Shown piece after piece: positions 1-6,250 of a stretch of DNA of 6,789 nucleotides. Under the pieces are notes generated by a model, which ran no database searches, had not been told where the DNA came from, and saw only the letters and a list, made by a program, of their open reading frames with translations. The position numbers were made by a program, and so were the translations under genes. Every line of letters starts with the position of its first letter. Within the stretch, counting starts at the first letter, position 1. The stretch is from DASYLJ01 sp036009625. GTDB lineage: Bacteria; Desulfobacterota; Binatia; DP-6. Location: assembly GCA_036009625.1 (NCBI GenBank), contig DASYLJ010000192.1, forward strand, positions 1 to 6,789, written 5' to 3'.

Positions 1-716
1 TGGCCACCCTCGGCGTCGGGCGCTTCACCGGTGTCAGCGCGGAACGGCTCGAGCGTCAGCGCGGCGTCATCCGCGAGCTGCGCGAGTATTTCCTGCCGCT
101 GGTCGAGGAGCGTCGCAGCGAGCCGCGCGAGGATCTCCTGAGCGGGCTTGTCGCCGCCGAGCTCGAAGGCTCGCGCCTGAGCTTCGACGAGATGATCCAG
201 ATGCTGATTCTGCTGCTCGTCGCCGGCAACGAGACGACGACGAACCTGATCGGCAACGCGGTCCTCGAGCTGCTCGACCATCCCGCCGCGCTCGAGCACG
301 TCTGGAGCCGGCCCGAGCTGCTGCCCGGCGTGGTCGACGAGGTCATGCGTTTCTCGTCACCCGTCCAGCTCGATCCGCGCCGCGCGACGCGGGCGCTCGA
401 GCTGCACGGCGTGCCGGTGGCCGAGAACCAGATCGTCATCGGCTGGATCGGCGCCGCCAACCGCGACGAATCGGTGTTTTCGCGTCCGGATGCCTTCGAC
501 GTCGAGCGGCGCGACAACCGTCACGTCGGCTTCGGCTTCGGACCGCATTTCTGCCTCGGCGCCAGCCTGGCCGCTCTCGAGACCCGGGTCGCCCTGGACG
601 CGCTCCTCGAGCGCACCCGCAGCTTCCGCCGGCTCGACACGGCGCCCTTGCCCCTCCATCCGAGCCTCGTCTTCCGGGGTGTCACCGCCCTGCCGCTCCG
701 CCTCGACGCCGCCTGA
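1..716 (+). CDS. Cytochrome P450, C-terminal part (5' end outside window)
   Basis: A haem-thiolate monooxygenase cut by the left edge; the reading frame is already open at base 3. The 237 visible residues hold the family's core motifs in order. They are the I-helix oxygen-binding motif AGNETT (fragment residues 74-79), the ExxR motif EVMR (113-116), and the haem-binding loop FGFGPHFCLG (177-186) with the axial thiolate Cys184. Bacterial P450s are usually about 400 residues, so roughly 160 N-terminal residues are missing. No membrane anchor is visible, as expected for soluble class I enzymes that take electrons from a ferredoxin; no redox partner is present in the window. The substrate cannot be told, because the substrate-recognition loops are mostly in the missing part. 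The next gene starts 42 bases downstream on the same strand, so it may belong to the same transcript. The family call is very secure; the substrate is unknown. Confidence 0.97.
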   Translation, partial: ATLGVGRFTGVSAERLERQRGVIRELREYFLPLVEERRSEPREDLLSGLVAAELEGSRLSFDEMIQMLILLLVAGNETTTNLIGNAVLELLDHPAALEHVWSRPELLPGVVDEVMRFSSPVQLDPRRATRALELHGVPVAENQIVIGWIGAANRDESVFSRPDAFDVERRDNRHVGFGFGPHFCLGASLAALETRVALDALLERTRSFRRLDTAPLPLHPSLVFRGVTALPLRLDAA

Positions 717-758
717 TCCGGGTGGCCACCGGCCCGCCATCCGTCGTAGAAGGCGGCG

Positions 759-1181
759 ATGGATCCGCACGTGAAGTCCTCGCTCGCGCTCACCCATGCC
801 GGTGCGCTCGCCGTCCTCCAGGGTGCCGTCGCCAAGGCGACCGAGATCGGTGTCCCCCAGTGCATCGTGGTCGTCGACACCGGCGGCAACATGCTGGCGT
901 TCGTCCGCATGGACGGCGCCAAGGTGCTGAGCCAGCACACCGCGACGGCCAAGGCGGTCACGGCGGCCTCGTCACGCGCGGCCACGGGCGCCGTCCCCGA
1001 GGACCTGGCCCTCAAGCTGTCCCTCGGCAGCGGCGGCCGCGTGACCAATCTGAAGGGCGGTCTGCCCATCGTCGTCGACGGGCACGTCGTGGGTGCCGTC
1101 GGCGTCGGCTCGGGGACGGGCGACCAGGACGTCGCCGTGGCCGAAGCCGGCATCGCCGCCCTCGCGAAAGATGCACGATGA
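759..1181 (+). CDS. GlcG/HbpS-like (DUF336, haem-degrading-type) protein
   Basis: A 140-residue single-domain protein of the GlcG/HbpS family. Recognisable segments are the strand-turn VVVDTGGNMLAFVRMDG (37-53), the KAVTAA helix (65-70), and the C-terminal glycine-rich GAVGVGSGTGDQD (112-124) followed by an Ala-rich helix. Length is normal for the family. There is no signal peptide, unlike secreted Streptomyces HbpS, so it is probably cytoplasmic like E. coli GlcG. The biochemical role of GlcG-type proteins is poorly defined; some relatives bind haem or cobalamin-like ligands. The start is supported by a purine-rich, Shine-Dalgarno-like GAAGGCGG just upstream. Its stop overlaps the start of malate synthase (ATGA at 1178-1181), implying coupled translation. 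In E. coli, glcG also lies directly beside a malate synthase gene (glcB), which fits a role in glycolate/glyoxylate use. The family call is firm; the function is open. Confidence 0.9.
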   Translation: MDPHVKSSLALTHAGALAVLQGAVAKATEIGVPQCIVVVDTGGNMLAFVRMDGAKVLSQHTATAKAVTAASSRAATGAVPEDLALKLSLGSGGRVTNLKGGLPIVVDGHVVGAVGVGSGTGDQDVAVAEAGIAALAKDAR

Positions 1182-2743
1182 GCCTCACCGTGCGCGGTCC
1201 CGCGGTCGCCGAGGGCGATCGCGTCCTCACGCCGGCGGCGCTCGAGTTCGTCGAGCTGCTGGCCCGTCGCTTCGACGGGACGCGGCGCGAGCTGCTGGCC
1301 CGTCGCACCGCCCGGCAGACCGCCATCCGCGAGGGCGCGCGCCCGGACTTCCTGGCCGAGACCAAGAGGATCCGCGAGAGCGACTGGTCGGTGGCACTCG
1401 CCCCCGACGACCTGCAGGACCGTCGCGTCGAGATCACCGGCCCTGTCGACCGCAAGATGGTGATCAACGCGCTCAACTGCGGCGCGCGCGTCTTCATGGC
1501 CGACTTCGAAGATTCGAACGCGCCCACGTGGGAGAACTGCGTCGCGGGACAGGCGAACCTGCAGGACGCCATCCGTCGCACCATCAGCCTGAGCGTCGCC
1601 GACGGCCGCACGTACAAGCTGAACGACCGCGTCGCGACGCTGCTCGTGCGCCCGCGCGGGTGGCATCTCACCGAGAAGCATCTCCTCGCCGACGGCGCGC
1701 CGGTGTCGGCGAGCCTGGTCGACTTCGGGCTCTACGTGTTCCACAACGCGCGCGAGCTGATGGCGCGCGGGTCGGGCCCGTACTTCTACCTGCCGAAGAT
1801 GGAGAGCCATCTCGAGGCGCGTCTCTGGAACGACGTCTTCATCGCCGCCCAGGACGCGCTCGGCATCCCGCGTGGGACGATCCGCGCCACCGTGCTGATC
1901 GAGACCATCCTAGCCGCGTTCGAGATGGAGGAGATCCTCTACGAGCTGCGTGAGCATTCGTCCGGGCTCAACGCCGGGCGTTGGGACTACATCTTCAGCG
2001 CCATCAAGAAGTTCGCGCATCGTCCCGACGCCGTGCTGCCGGACCGCGTGCAGGTGACGATGACGGCGCCGTTCATGCGCGCCTACACCGAGCTGCTGGT
2101 GAAGACGTGCCACCGCCGCGGCGCGCACGCCATCGGCGGCATGGCCGCGTTCATCCCGAACCGTCGCGATCCGGTCGTCAACGAGCGGGCGATGGCCGCC
2201 GTGCGCGCCGACAAGCAGCGCGAGGCCGGTGACGGCTTCGACGGCACGTGGGTGGCGCACCCCGACCTCGTGGCGGTGGCCCTCGAGGCGTTCGACGCCA
2301 AGCTCGGCAGCCGCCCGCACCAGAAGGACCGCCAGCGCGACGACGTCACTGCCGATGCCGCGCGCCTGCTCGACTTCCGTGTGCCGGACGGCCTCATCAC
2401 CGAGGCCGGCGTCCGCAACGACATCACCGTCGCCATCCAGTACATCGAGTCCTGGCTCCGCGGCACCGGCGCGGTCGCGCTGTTCAATCTGATGGAGGAC
2501 GCCGCCACCGCCGAGATCGCGCGCGGACAGCTCTGGCAGTGGCGCCGTCACGCCGCCACGCTCGACGACGGTCGTCCGGTGACGCGCGAGCTCTACGAGA
2601 CCCTGCGCGACGAGGAGCTGGCGAAGCTCGAGCGCGTCGAGGGGAACCGCATCGCCGAGGCCACGGCGATGGTCGATCGGCTGGTGCTGGCGGACACCTT
2701 CGAGGAGTTCCTCACGCTACGGGCCTACGAGCTCGTGCCGTGA
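1178..2743 (+). CDS. aceB: Malate synthase A
   Basis: Condenses glyoxylate with acetyl-CoA to give malate and CoA, the second step of the glyoxylate shunt and an exit route for glycolate-derived glyoxylate; cytoplasmic, Mg-dependent. The 521 residues match the usual length of about 530 for the A isoform (isoform G is about 720). Motifs in order are DFEDSNAPTWEN (109-120), RPRGWHL (158-164) with the active-site Arg region, the family signature REHSSGLNAGRWDYIF (258-273), GGMAAFIPNRRDP, DGFDGTWVAHPDL (from 352), and NLMEDAATAEI. Asp441 in the last motif corresponds to the catalytic base (Asp447 in E. coli). The C-terminus FLTLRAYELVP is also typical. All key residues appear intact. The ATG at 1178 is chosen because it overlaps the upstream stop as ATGA and gives the expected N-terminus; the frame stays open upstream but that part does not look like the family. 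No isocitrate lyase gene is in the window. Confidence 0.97.
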   Translation: MSLTVRGPAVAEGDRVLTPAALEFVELLARRFDGTRRELLARRTARQTAIREGARPDFLAETKRIRESDWSVALAPDDLQDRRVEITGPVDRKMVINALNCGARVFMADFEDSNAPTWENCVAGQANLQDAIRRTISLSVADGRTYKLNDRVATLLVRPRGWHLTEKHLLADGAPVSASLVDFGLYVFHNARELMARGSGPYFYLPKMESHLEARLWNDVFIAAQDALGIPRGTIRATVLIETILAAFEMEEILYELREHSSGLNAGRWDYIFSAIKKFAHRPDAVLPDRVQVTMTAPFMRAYTELLVKTCHRRGAHAIGGMAAFIPNRRDPVVNERAMAAVRADKQREAGDGFDGTWVAHPDLVAVALEAFDAKLGSRPHQKDRQRDDVTADAARLLDFRVPDGLITEAGVRNDITVAIQYIESWLRGTGAVALFNLMEDAATAEIARGQLWQWRRHAATLDDGRPVTRELYETLRDEELAKLERVEGNRIAEATAMVDRLVLADTFEEFLTLRAYELVP

Positions 2744-3231
2744 AGGTCGAGGGCGAGGAGCTCGACTCCCCGGTCGTCTCGTTCGCTGCGCTCTCGAGTC
2801 TGCTCGGGTCGGCAGCCCGCCTGGCGCGCGACCTGTCGCGCGATCTCCAGCTGCAGCGCCTGCTGCGGGTGTTCCTGAAGCTGCCGGCGGCGGACCGTCC
2901 CGTGGTCCTGGCGACGCTCGAGCGCGAGGTGGCGGCTCGCGAGGCCAGCGTGCGGGCGCAGGACGGCGTCGTCGGACCGGTGGACCTCGTCGCGAGCGTG
3001 TACATCCGGGTGTTCGACGCCGAGCGAGATGCACTGGGAGTGACGCGCGACGACGTGGTGCGCTCCTCCATCGATGCCACGGTGTACAAGGCGGGCCTCC
3101 CCGCGTCGCTGGCGGCCGAGCTGGAAGACAGCCTCGCCATCGCGCTGGATTCGCTGCCCGACGACGAGGCGTTCGCGATGGCGGACATGTACGACGACCT
3201 CCTGGCCGTACTGGCGGAGTGCGAGCGATGA
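2740..3231 (+). CDS. Uncharacterised helical protein, 163 aa
   Basis: I do not recognise this family. It starts at a GTG that overlaps the malate synthase stop (GTGA, 2740-2743) and ends overlapping the next start (ATGA, 3228-3231), so it is part of a translationally coupled run and is very likely a real gene. There is no signal peptide or membrane segment. The sequence looks mostly alpha-helical. An N-terminal Leu/Arg-rich region (about residues 18-64, with LSRDLQLQRLL and LKLPAADRP) is followed by a middle segment with VDLVASVYIRVFD (81-93), then an acidic C-terminal half rich in Asp/Glu, including SLPDDEAF and MYDDLL. There are no metal-binding Cys/His clusters and no nucleotide-binding loop; its only cysteine is Cys161. 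Residues 15-44 align without gaps to residues 7-36 of the next protein, suggesting a shared fold. Function is unknown; position suggests a partner or regulator of neighbouring enzymes. No strong ribosome-binding site precedes the GTG, consistent with coupling. Confidence 0.82.
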   Translation: MKVEGEELDSPVVSFAALSSLLGSAARLARDLSRDLQLQRLLRVFLKLPAADRPVVLATLEREVAAREASVRAQDGVVGPVDLVASVYIRVFDAERDALGVTRDDVVRSSIDATVYKAGLPASLAAELEDSLAIALDSLPDDEAFAMADMYDDLLAVLAECER

Positions 3232-3710
3232 TACCGCCGCATCCGGTCGAATCGCTCCGTGCGATGCTCATGGCAGCCCTCGCCATGGTGGAGAAGCTCG
3301 GGGACGACGAGATGCTGCGTCGCCTCGGAGCGGTGCTGCAGCGGGTGCTCCCGGAGGATGGCGAGCCGCTTCTCGGGCTGCTCGAGCACGTCGCAGACTC
3401 CCACGTGCTGATCGAGGGTGACAACGTCTGGGCCCGATATCTGCGGCGTATCAATCCGTTCGCGCGCTTGTTCGAGCGCACCGGCACGGCGCCGCGCGCC
3501 TCGCACCTGCCCCAGGAGGAGTGCCTGCACGCGACGCGCGTCGGCGCCCGGATCGCGATGACCCTGGCGCCCCGACCCGCGGGCGGCTGGCGTCCGACGA
3601 CCCAGACCGTGGATGCCGCGCGCAGGTTCACGCCGGAGGAGCGTGCCTACGTGGCGGACACCACCCGCAGCATCCAGGCGCGGCTGCGAGCGCGCCGGCA
3701 GCAGGCGTAG
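3228..3710 (+). CDS. Uncharacterised protein, 160 aa, helical N-terminus and basic tail
   Basis: Not recognised. The ATG at 3228 is preferred over an in-frame GTG at 3219. A good GGAG ribosome-binding site lies at 3216-3219, eight bases before the ATG, and would be overlapped by the GTG start; the ATG also forms an ATGA overlap with the previous stop. The first 60 residues look helical (LMAALAMVEKLGDDEMLRRL, LPEDGEPLLGLLEHV) and resemble the N-terminal part of the preceding protein. A middle segment has NVWARYLRRINPFARLF (66-82). The C-terminal third holds GGWRPTTQTVDAARRFTPEER and ends in an Arg-rich stretch, ARLRARRQQA. There is one cysteine (Cys99) and there are scattered histidines, but no obvious catalytic motif, signal peptide or membrane helix. 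The stop lies one base before the sirtuin start. The acidic C-terminus of its neighbour and the basic tail here could let the two interact, which is speculation. Confidence 0.82.
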   Translation: MIPPHPVESLRAMLMAALAMVEKLGDDEMLRRLGAVLQRVLPEDGEPLLGLLEHVADSHVLIEGDNVWARYLRRINPFARLFERTGTAPRASHLPQEECLHATRVGARIAMTLAPRPAGGWRPTTQTVDAARRFTPEERAYVADTTRSIQARLRARRQQA

Positions 3711-3711
3711 C

Positions 3712-4461
3712 ATGGACGTCGTCGACGAGCTCGGTGGCGTCTGGCGTGACGCGACCAGCGTCGTCGTCCTGACGGGCGCGGGTCTGTCTACCGCGTCGGG
3801 CATTCCCGACTTCCGCTCGCCCGGTGGTCGTTGGTCGCGCTACGTGCCGGTGACGATCCAGGAGTTCCGTGCGAGCGCGGCCGACCGCGAGCGCTACTGG
3901 CGGTACAAGGGCGAGACCTGGAGCGTCATCCAGGCGGCGGCACCGAACCCCGGTCACGACGCCCTGGCGACGCTCGTGCGCGCCGGCCGGATCGATCTCC
4001 TGGTCACGCAGAACGTCGACGGCCTGCACGAGCGCAGCGGCGTCCCCGCCGAGCGGCTGGTGAACATCCACGGCACCGACTCGGCGGTGGAATGTCTCGC
4101 CTGCGGCGGACGTGCCGAGCGCGCCGTGGCGCAGCGACAGTGGGAGTCCGGTGTGGTGGTGCCGTCGTGCGACTGCGGTGGGCCGTGGAAGCCGGCGACG
4201 ATCTCGTTCGGGCAGACGTTGATCGAGAGCGATCTGCGCCGCGCCATGCGGGCGGCAGCGACCTGCGATCTCTTCGTGGCCGCGGGGACGTCGCTCGTCG
4301 TCGGGCCGATCAATCAGATGTTCACGATTGCGCGCGACGCCGGCGCGCGGACGGCGATCGTGACCGCGTCGGAGACGCCGTACGACGATCTCGCCGACTG
4401 GCGGATCGACGACCGCGTCGAGGTCGTCCTGCCCGCGCTCGCGGCGCGCGTCACGGCATGA
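3712..4461 (+). CDS. Sir2-family NAD-dependent protein deacylase (sirtuin)
   Basis: Removes acetyl or other acyl groups from protein lysines using NAD+, giving nicotinamide and O-acyl-ADP-ribose; cytoplasmic. The 249 residues are normal for a bacterial sirtuin. Visible motifs are the NAD-binding GAGLSTASGIPDFRSPGG (22-39), TQNVDGLH (99-106), catalytic His120 in HGT, a zinc ribbon with C128xxC131 and C153xC155, KPATISFGQ (160-168), and GTSLVVGP (192-199). Two oddities: the second zinc pair is CxC rather than the usual CxxC, and the usual Asn of the late IN/VN NAD-ribose motif appears as Thr218 (IVTASETP). The YxxR pair that marks desuccinylase/demalonylase sirtuins (as in CobB and SIRT5) is not evident; the nearest candidate reads YWRY (62-65). 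The gene starts one base after the previous stop, with a short AGG six bases ahead, and overlaps the convergent phosphatase by 11 bases. The family is certain; acyl preference and target are not. Confidence 0.95.
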   Translation: MDVVDELGGVWRDATSVVVLTGAGLSTASGIPDFRSPGGRWSRYVPVTIQEFRASAADRERYWRYKGETWSVIQAAAPNPGHDALATLVRAGRIDLLVTQNVDGLHERSGVPAERLVNIHGTDSAVECLACGGRAERAVAQRQWESGVVVPSCDCGGPWKPATISFGQTLIESDLRRAMRAAATCDLFVAAGTSLVVGPINQMFTIARDAGARTAIVTASETPYDDLADWRIDDRVEVVLPALAARVTA

Positions 4462-5191
4462 TCGGGCCGATCACGCGCGCGCGCAGGCGCGCGATCGACG
4501 CGTCGCTGACGCCGGCCTCGCGCGCGTAGCCCTCCATGCTGCCGTAGCGCTCGCGCATGCGGTGCAGGAACGCGGTCATCGTCTCCGGGTTGGCGTGCAT
4601 GGTGTCGGGCGGCAGGGCGGCGAGCATCTGCTTGTAGCCCTCGAGCGACATGAGGCGCTCGGTGATGGCGTCGAGGTTCTCCTGGGTCGCCGAGTAGTCG
4701 GCGACGATGACGTCGTCGTGGACCCCGAAGAGACCGAGCAGGATCGCCGAGATCACACCGGTGCGATCCTTGCCGGCGGCACAGTGGAAGACCGCCGGCG
4801 CGTCGCTCTCGGCCAGGGTCGTGATGACGCGTCCGATGGGAACGGTGGCGAACTGCGCCATCAGGACGTAGCGATCGGTCAGATCGAGCTGCGCCGCATG
4901 CTCGCGGTTGGCGGTGATCGAGCCATCGAACAGCGGCAGGTGGTGGAACGCCATCGCCTCGGCGTCGAGCGGGCCGCGGCCCTCGGCGGTGAGCTCGGCG
5001 GTCGAGCGCAGGTCGACGACGCAGCCCAGCCCGACGTCGTCACGCAGCTGGCCGACGTCGGCGGACGTCAGCAGATGGAGCGCGTCGCTGCGGAAGAGCT
5101 GGCGCCAGCGCACCATGCGACCGTCCGTGGTGGGATAGCCGCCGAGGTCGCGGAAGTTGAGGCAACCGGTGAGATCGAGTCGACGGAGCAT
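4451..5191 (-). CDS. MptpB-like tyrosine/lipid phosphatase (Y_phosphatase3 family)
   Basis: A cysteine-dependent phosphatase of the bacterial group that includes Mycobacterium MptpB, whose members dephosphorylate phosphotyrosine and, in some cases, phosphoserine/threonine or phosphoinositides. The 246 residues show the family order. First comes N-terminal LNFRDLGGYPTTDGR (11-25), then LFRSDALHLLT (32-42) and VVDLRSTAE (58-66). The P-loop is HCAAGKDRTG (136-145), with nucleophile Cys137, Asp142 and phosphate-binding Arg143, and the C-terminus has YGSMEGYAREAGVSDASI. All catalytic residues are present. The open frame runs further upstream, opposite the oxidoreductase gene, but ATG 5191 gives the family's usual N-terminus immediately before NFRDLGG. 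There is no signal peptide, so it is probably cytoplasmic, whereas MptpB is exported. It is divergent from the oxidoreductase and convergent with the sirtuin, overlapping that gene's last 11 bases. The physiological substrate is unknown. Confidence 0.94.
   Translation of the reverse strand: MLRRLDLTGCLNFRDLGGYPTTDGRMVRWRQLFRSDALHLLTSADVGQLRDDVGLGCVVDLRSTAELTAEGRGPLDAEAMAFHHLPLFDGSITANREHAAQLDLTDRYVLMAQFATVPIGRVITTLAESDAPAVFHCAAGKDRTGVISAILLGLFGVHDDVIVADYSATQENLDAITERLMSLEGYKQMLAALPPDTMHANPETMTAFLHRMRERYGSMEGYAREAGVSDASIARLRARVIGPIMP
4460..4493. terminator. Possible GC hairpins at the convergent sirtuin/phosphatase ends
   Basis: Two adjacent inverted repeats lie where the two genes meet. GATCGG-G-CCGATC (4460-4472) covers the end of the sirtuin stop. 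A seven-pair, all-GC stem, CGCGCGC (4474-4480) with GCGCGCG (4487-4493), has a six-base loop. No T-run follows on either strand, so this is not a classical intrinsic terminator, and the DNA also codes for the phosphatase C-terminus. It could slow polymerase or fold in either transcript, but CG-repeats arise easily in DNA this GC-rich. Confidence 0.2.
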
Positions 5192-5242
5192 GGCCCTGGT
5201 GTAGCCTTGACTGCCGTCGTGGGGAAAGTGGATGGTCCGCGG
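5192..5242. promoter_or_regulatory. Divergent intergenic region, likely promoters both ways
   Basis: These 51 bases separate the divergent phosphatase and oxidoreductase genes, so at least one promoter must lie here or just inside one gene. On the plus strand TTGACT (5207-5212) is a good match to a -35 box. The best -10 candidate, GATGGT at 5231-5236 (18-base spacer), matches only three of six consensus positions. It would place transcription start near the ATG at 5243, giving a leaderless or near-leaderless message. No clear promoter was picked out on the minus strand. The location is sound from gene layout; the individual boxes are weak. Confidence 0.35.
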
Positions 5243-6241
5243 ATGGATCGCATCGGCATCGTCCCCTTCTGGAAGCAGTACGACCGCAAGACGGTCATTC
5301 GGTCGGCCCAGCTCGCCGACGACCTCGGCTACGATTCCATCTGGATTCCCGAGGCCTGGGGATACGAGCAGTTCCAGCTGCTCACCGAGATCGCGCTCGC
5401 GACCAAGCGCATCAAGCTCGCCACCGGCATCGCCAACGTCTTCAGCCGCTCGGCGGGTCTGCTGGCGATGAGCGTGGCCACGCTCGACGAGATCTCCGAG
5501 GGACGGGCGATCCTCGGGCTCGGCACCAGCGGCAAGGCCGTCGTCGAGAACTTCCATGGCGTGCCCTACAAGAAGCCGCTGACGCGGCTCCGCGACACGG
5601 TGACGATCTGCCGCACGCTCTGGCGCGGGGAACGCCTGGAGCCGGAGCTGACGACGCTGTTCGATGCGCGGCACTTCAAGCTCGAGATGACGCCGCTGCG
5701 ACGGGACATCCCGGTCTACATCGCGTCGCTGCAGGAGCAGGCCATCCGCGAGGTCGGCCGTATCGCCGATGGCTGGGTGCCGACGTTCTGGCCGTACAAG
5801 CACCTGAAGGACGGCGTCGCGCTGCTGGCGGAGGGTGCCGCGGCGGCGGGTCGCGACGTGGCGACGATCGACGTGTCGCCGTTCATGGCGATCGTCCCGC
5901 TGCCGGACATCGACATGGCGCGCACGATGATCAAGCCGACGATCTCGTTCTACATCGGCGGCATGGGCACCTATTACCACGCGCTGTTCTGCCGCTACGG
6001 CTTCCAGGAGAACGCCGACTTCGTACGCGCGCTCTACAACGAGGGCAAGCGCAAGGAGGCAGCGGCGGCCGTCAGCGACGATCTGGTCGACGCCATCGCC
6101 ATCTGCGGCCCGCCAGAGCACTGCCGCGAGAAGCTCCACGAGTGGCGCCAGCACGGCGTCGGATCGGCACTGATGAACCTGCCGACGGGCGCGCCGTTCG
6201 AGATGGTGGAGATGCTGCTGAAGGGCATGGCGCCGAGCTGA
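5243..6241 (+). CDS. LLM-class flavin-dependent oxidoreductase, probably F420-type
   Basis: A luciferase-like monooxygenase-fold (TIM barrel, Bac_luciferase family) enzyme of 332 residues, the usual length. Diagnostic segments are the N-terminal beta strand MDRIGIVPFW, AQLADDLGYDSIWIPEAWG (22-40), KRIKLATGIANVFSRS (55-70), TLDEISEGRAILGLGTSG (80-97) for the phosphate-binding region, IADGWVPTFWP, YIGGMGTYYHALFCRYGF, and a late GPPEHCREKL helix. These are typical of proteins annotated as F420-dependent LLM oxidoreductases, which transfer hydride between coenzyme F420 and alcohols, aldehydes or imines; an FMN-dependent enzyme cannot be excluded. The substrate is unknown. ATG 5243 gives the family N-terminus; GTG 5228 and other in-frame starts further upstream are possible, and no well-spaced ribosome-binding site decides between them. 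It has its own upstream region, divergent from the phosphatase, and ends 9 bases from the convergent GH13 gene. Confidence 0.93.
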   Translation: MDRIGIVPFWKQYDRKTVIRSAQLADDLGYDSIWIPEAWGYEQFQLLTEIALATKRIKLATGIANVFSRSAGLLAMSVATLDEISEGRAILGLGTSGKAVVENFHGVPYKKPLTRLRDTVTICRTLWRGERLEPELTTLFDARHFKLEMTPLRRDIPVYIASLQEQAIREVGRIADGWVPTFWPYKHLKDGVALLAEGAAAAGRDVATIDVSPFMAIVPLPDIDMARTMIKPTISFYIGGMGTYYHALFCRYGFQENADFVRALYNEGKRKEAAAAVSDDLVDAIAICGPPEHCREKLHEWRQHGVGSALMNLPTGAPFEMVEMLLKGMAPS

Positions 6242-6250
6242 CGCCCAGGT

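Noticed and set aside
721..730. Perfect 10-base palindrome GGTGGCCACC between P450 and glcG-like genes
   Set aside because: Several perfect 10-base palindromes are expected by chance in a window of this size. It has no loop for an RNA hairpin and no second copy that would suggest an operator.
521..1810. A 429-codon minus-strand open frame across three plus-strand genes
   Set aside because: It spans the P450, GlcG and malate synthase genes, all with intact family motifs. Its product is Arg/Ala/Ser-rich with no recognisable domain.
3219..3227. GTG at 3219 as the start of the 160-residue protein
   Set aside because: It would overlap the GGAG ribosome-binding site that is well spaced for ATG 3228, and the ATG forms the same ATGA overlap seen at the glcG-like/malate synthase junction.
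2740..4461. The two unknown proteins plus Sir2 as a possible anti-phage system
   Set aside because: Defence Sir2 proteins are usually NADases fused to or beside sensor, ATPase or effector modules. This one has the zinc ribbon and catalytic layout of a protein deacylase, the neighbours show no such domains, and the run is coupled to a metabolic enzyme.
4562..5242. Plus-strand open frame upstream of the oxidoreductase start, opposite the phosphatase gene
   Set aside because: It is a mirror shadow: no family resemblance, Arg/Gly/Val-rich, and the luciferase-like protein begins naturally at 5243.
5192..6154. Long minus-strand open frame continuing upstream of the phosphatase, opposite the oxidoreductase gene
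   Set aside because: The translated part is His/Arg/Asp-rich low-complexity sequence typical of an antisense shadow in GC-rich DNA, while the plus strand encodes a clear LLM-family protein. The phosphatase has a natural start at 5191.
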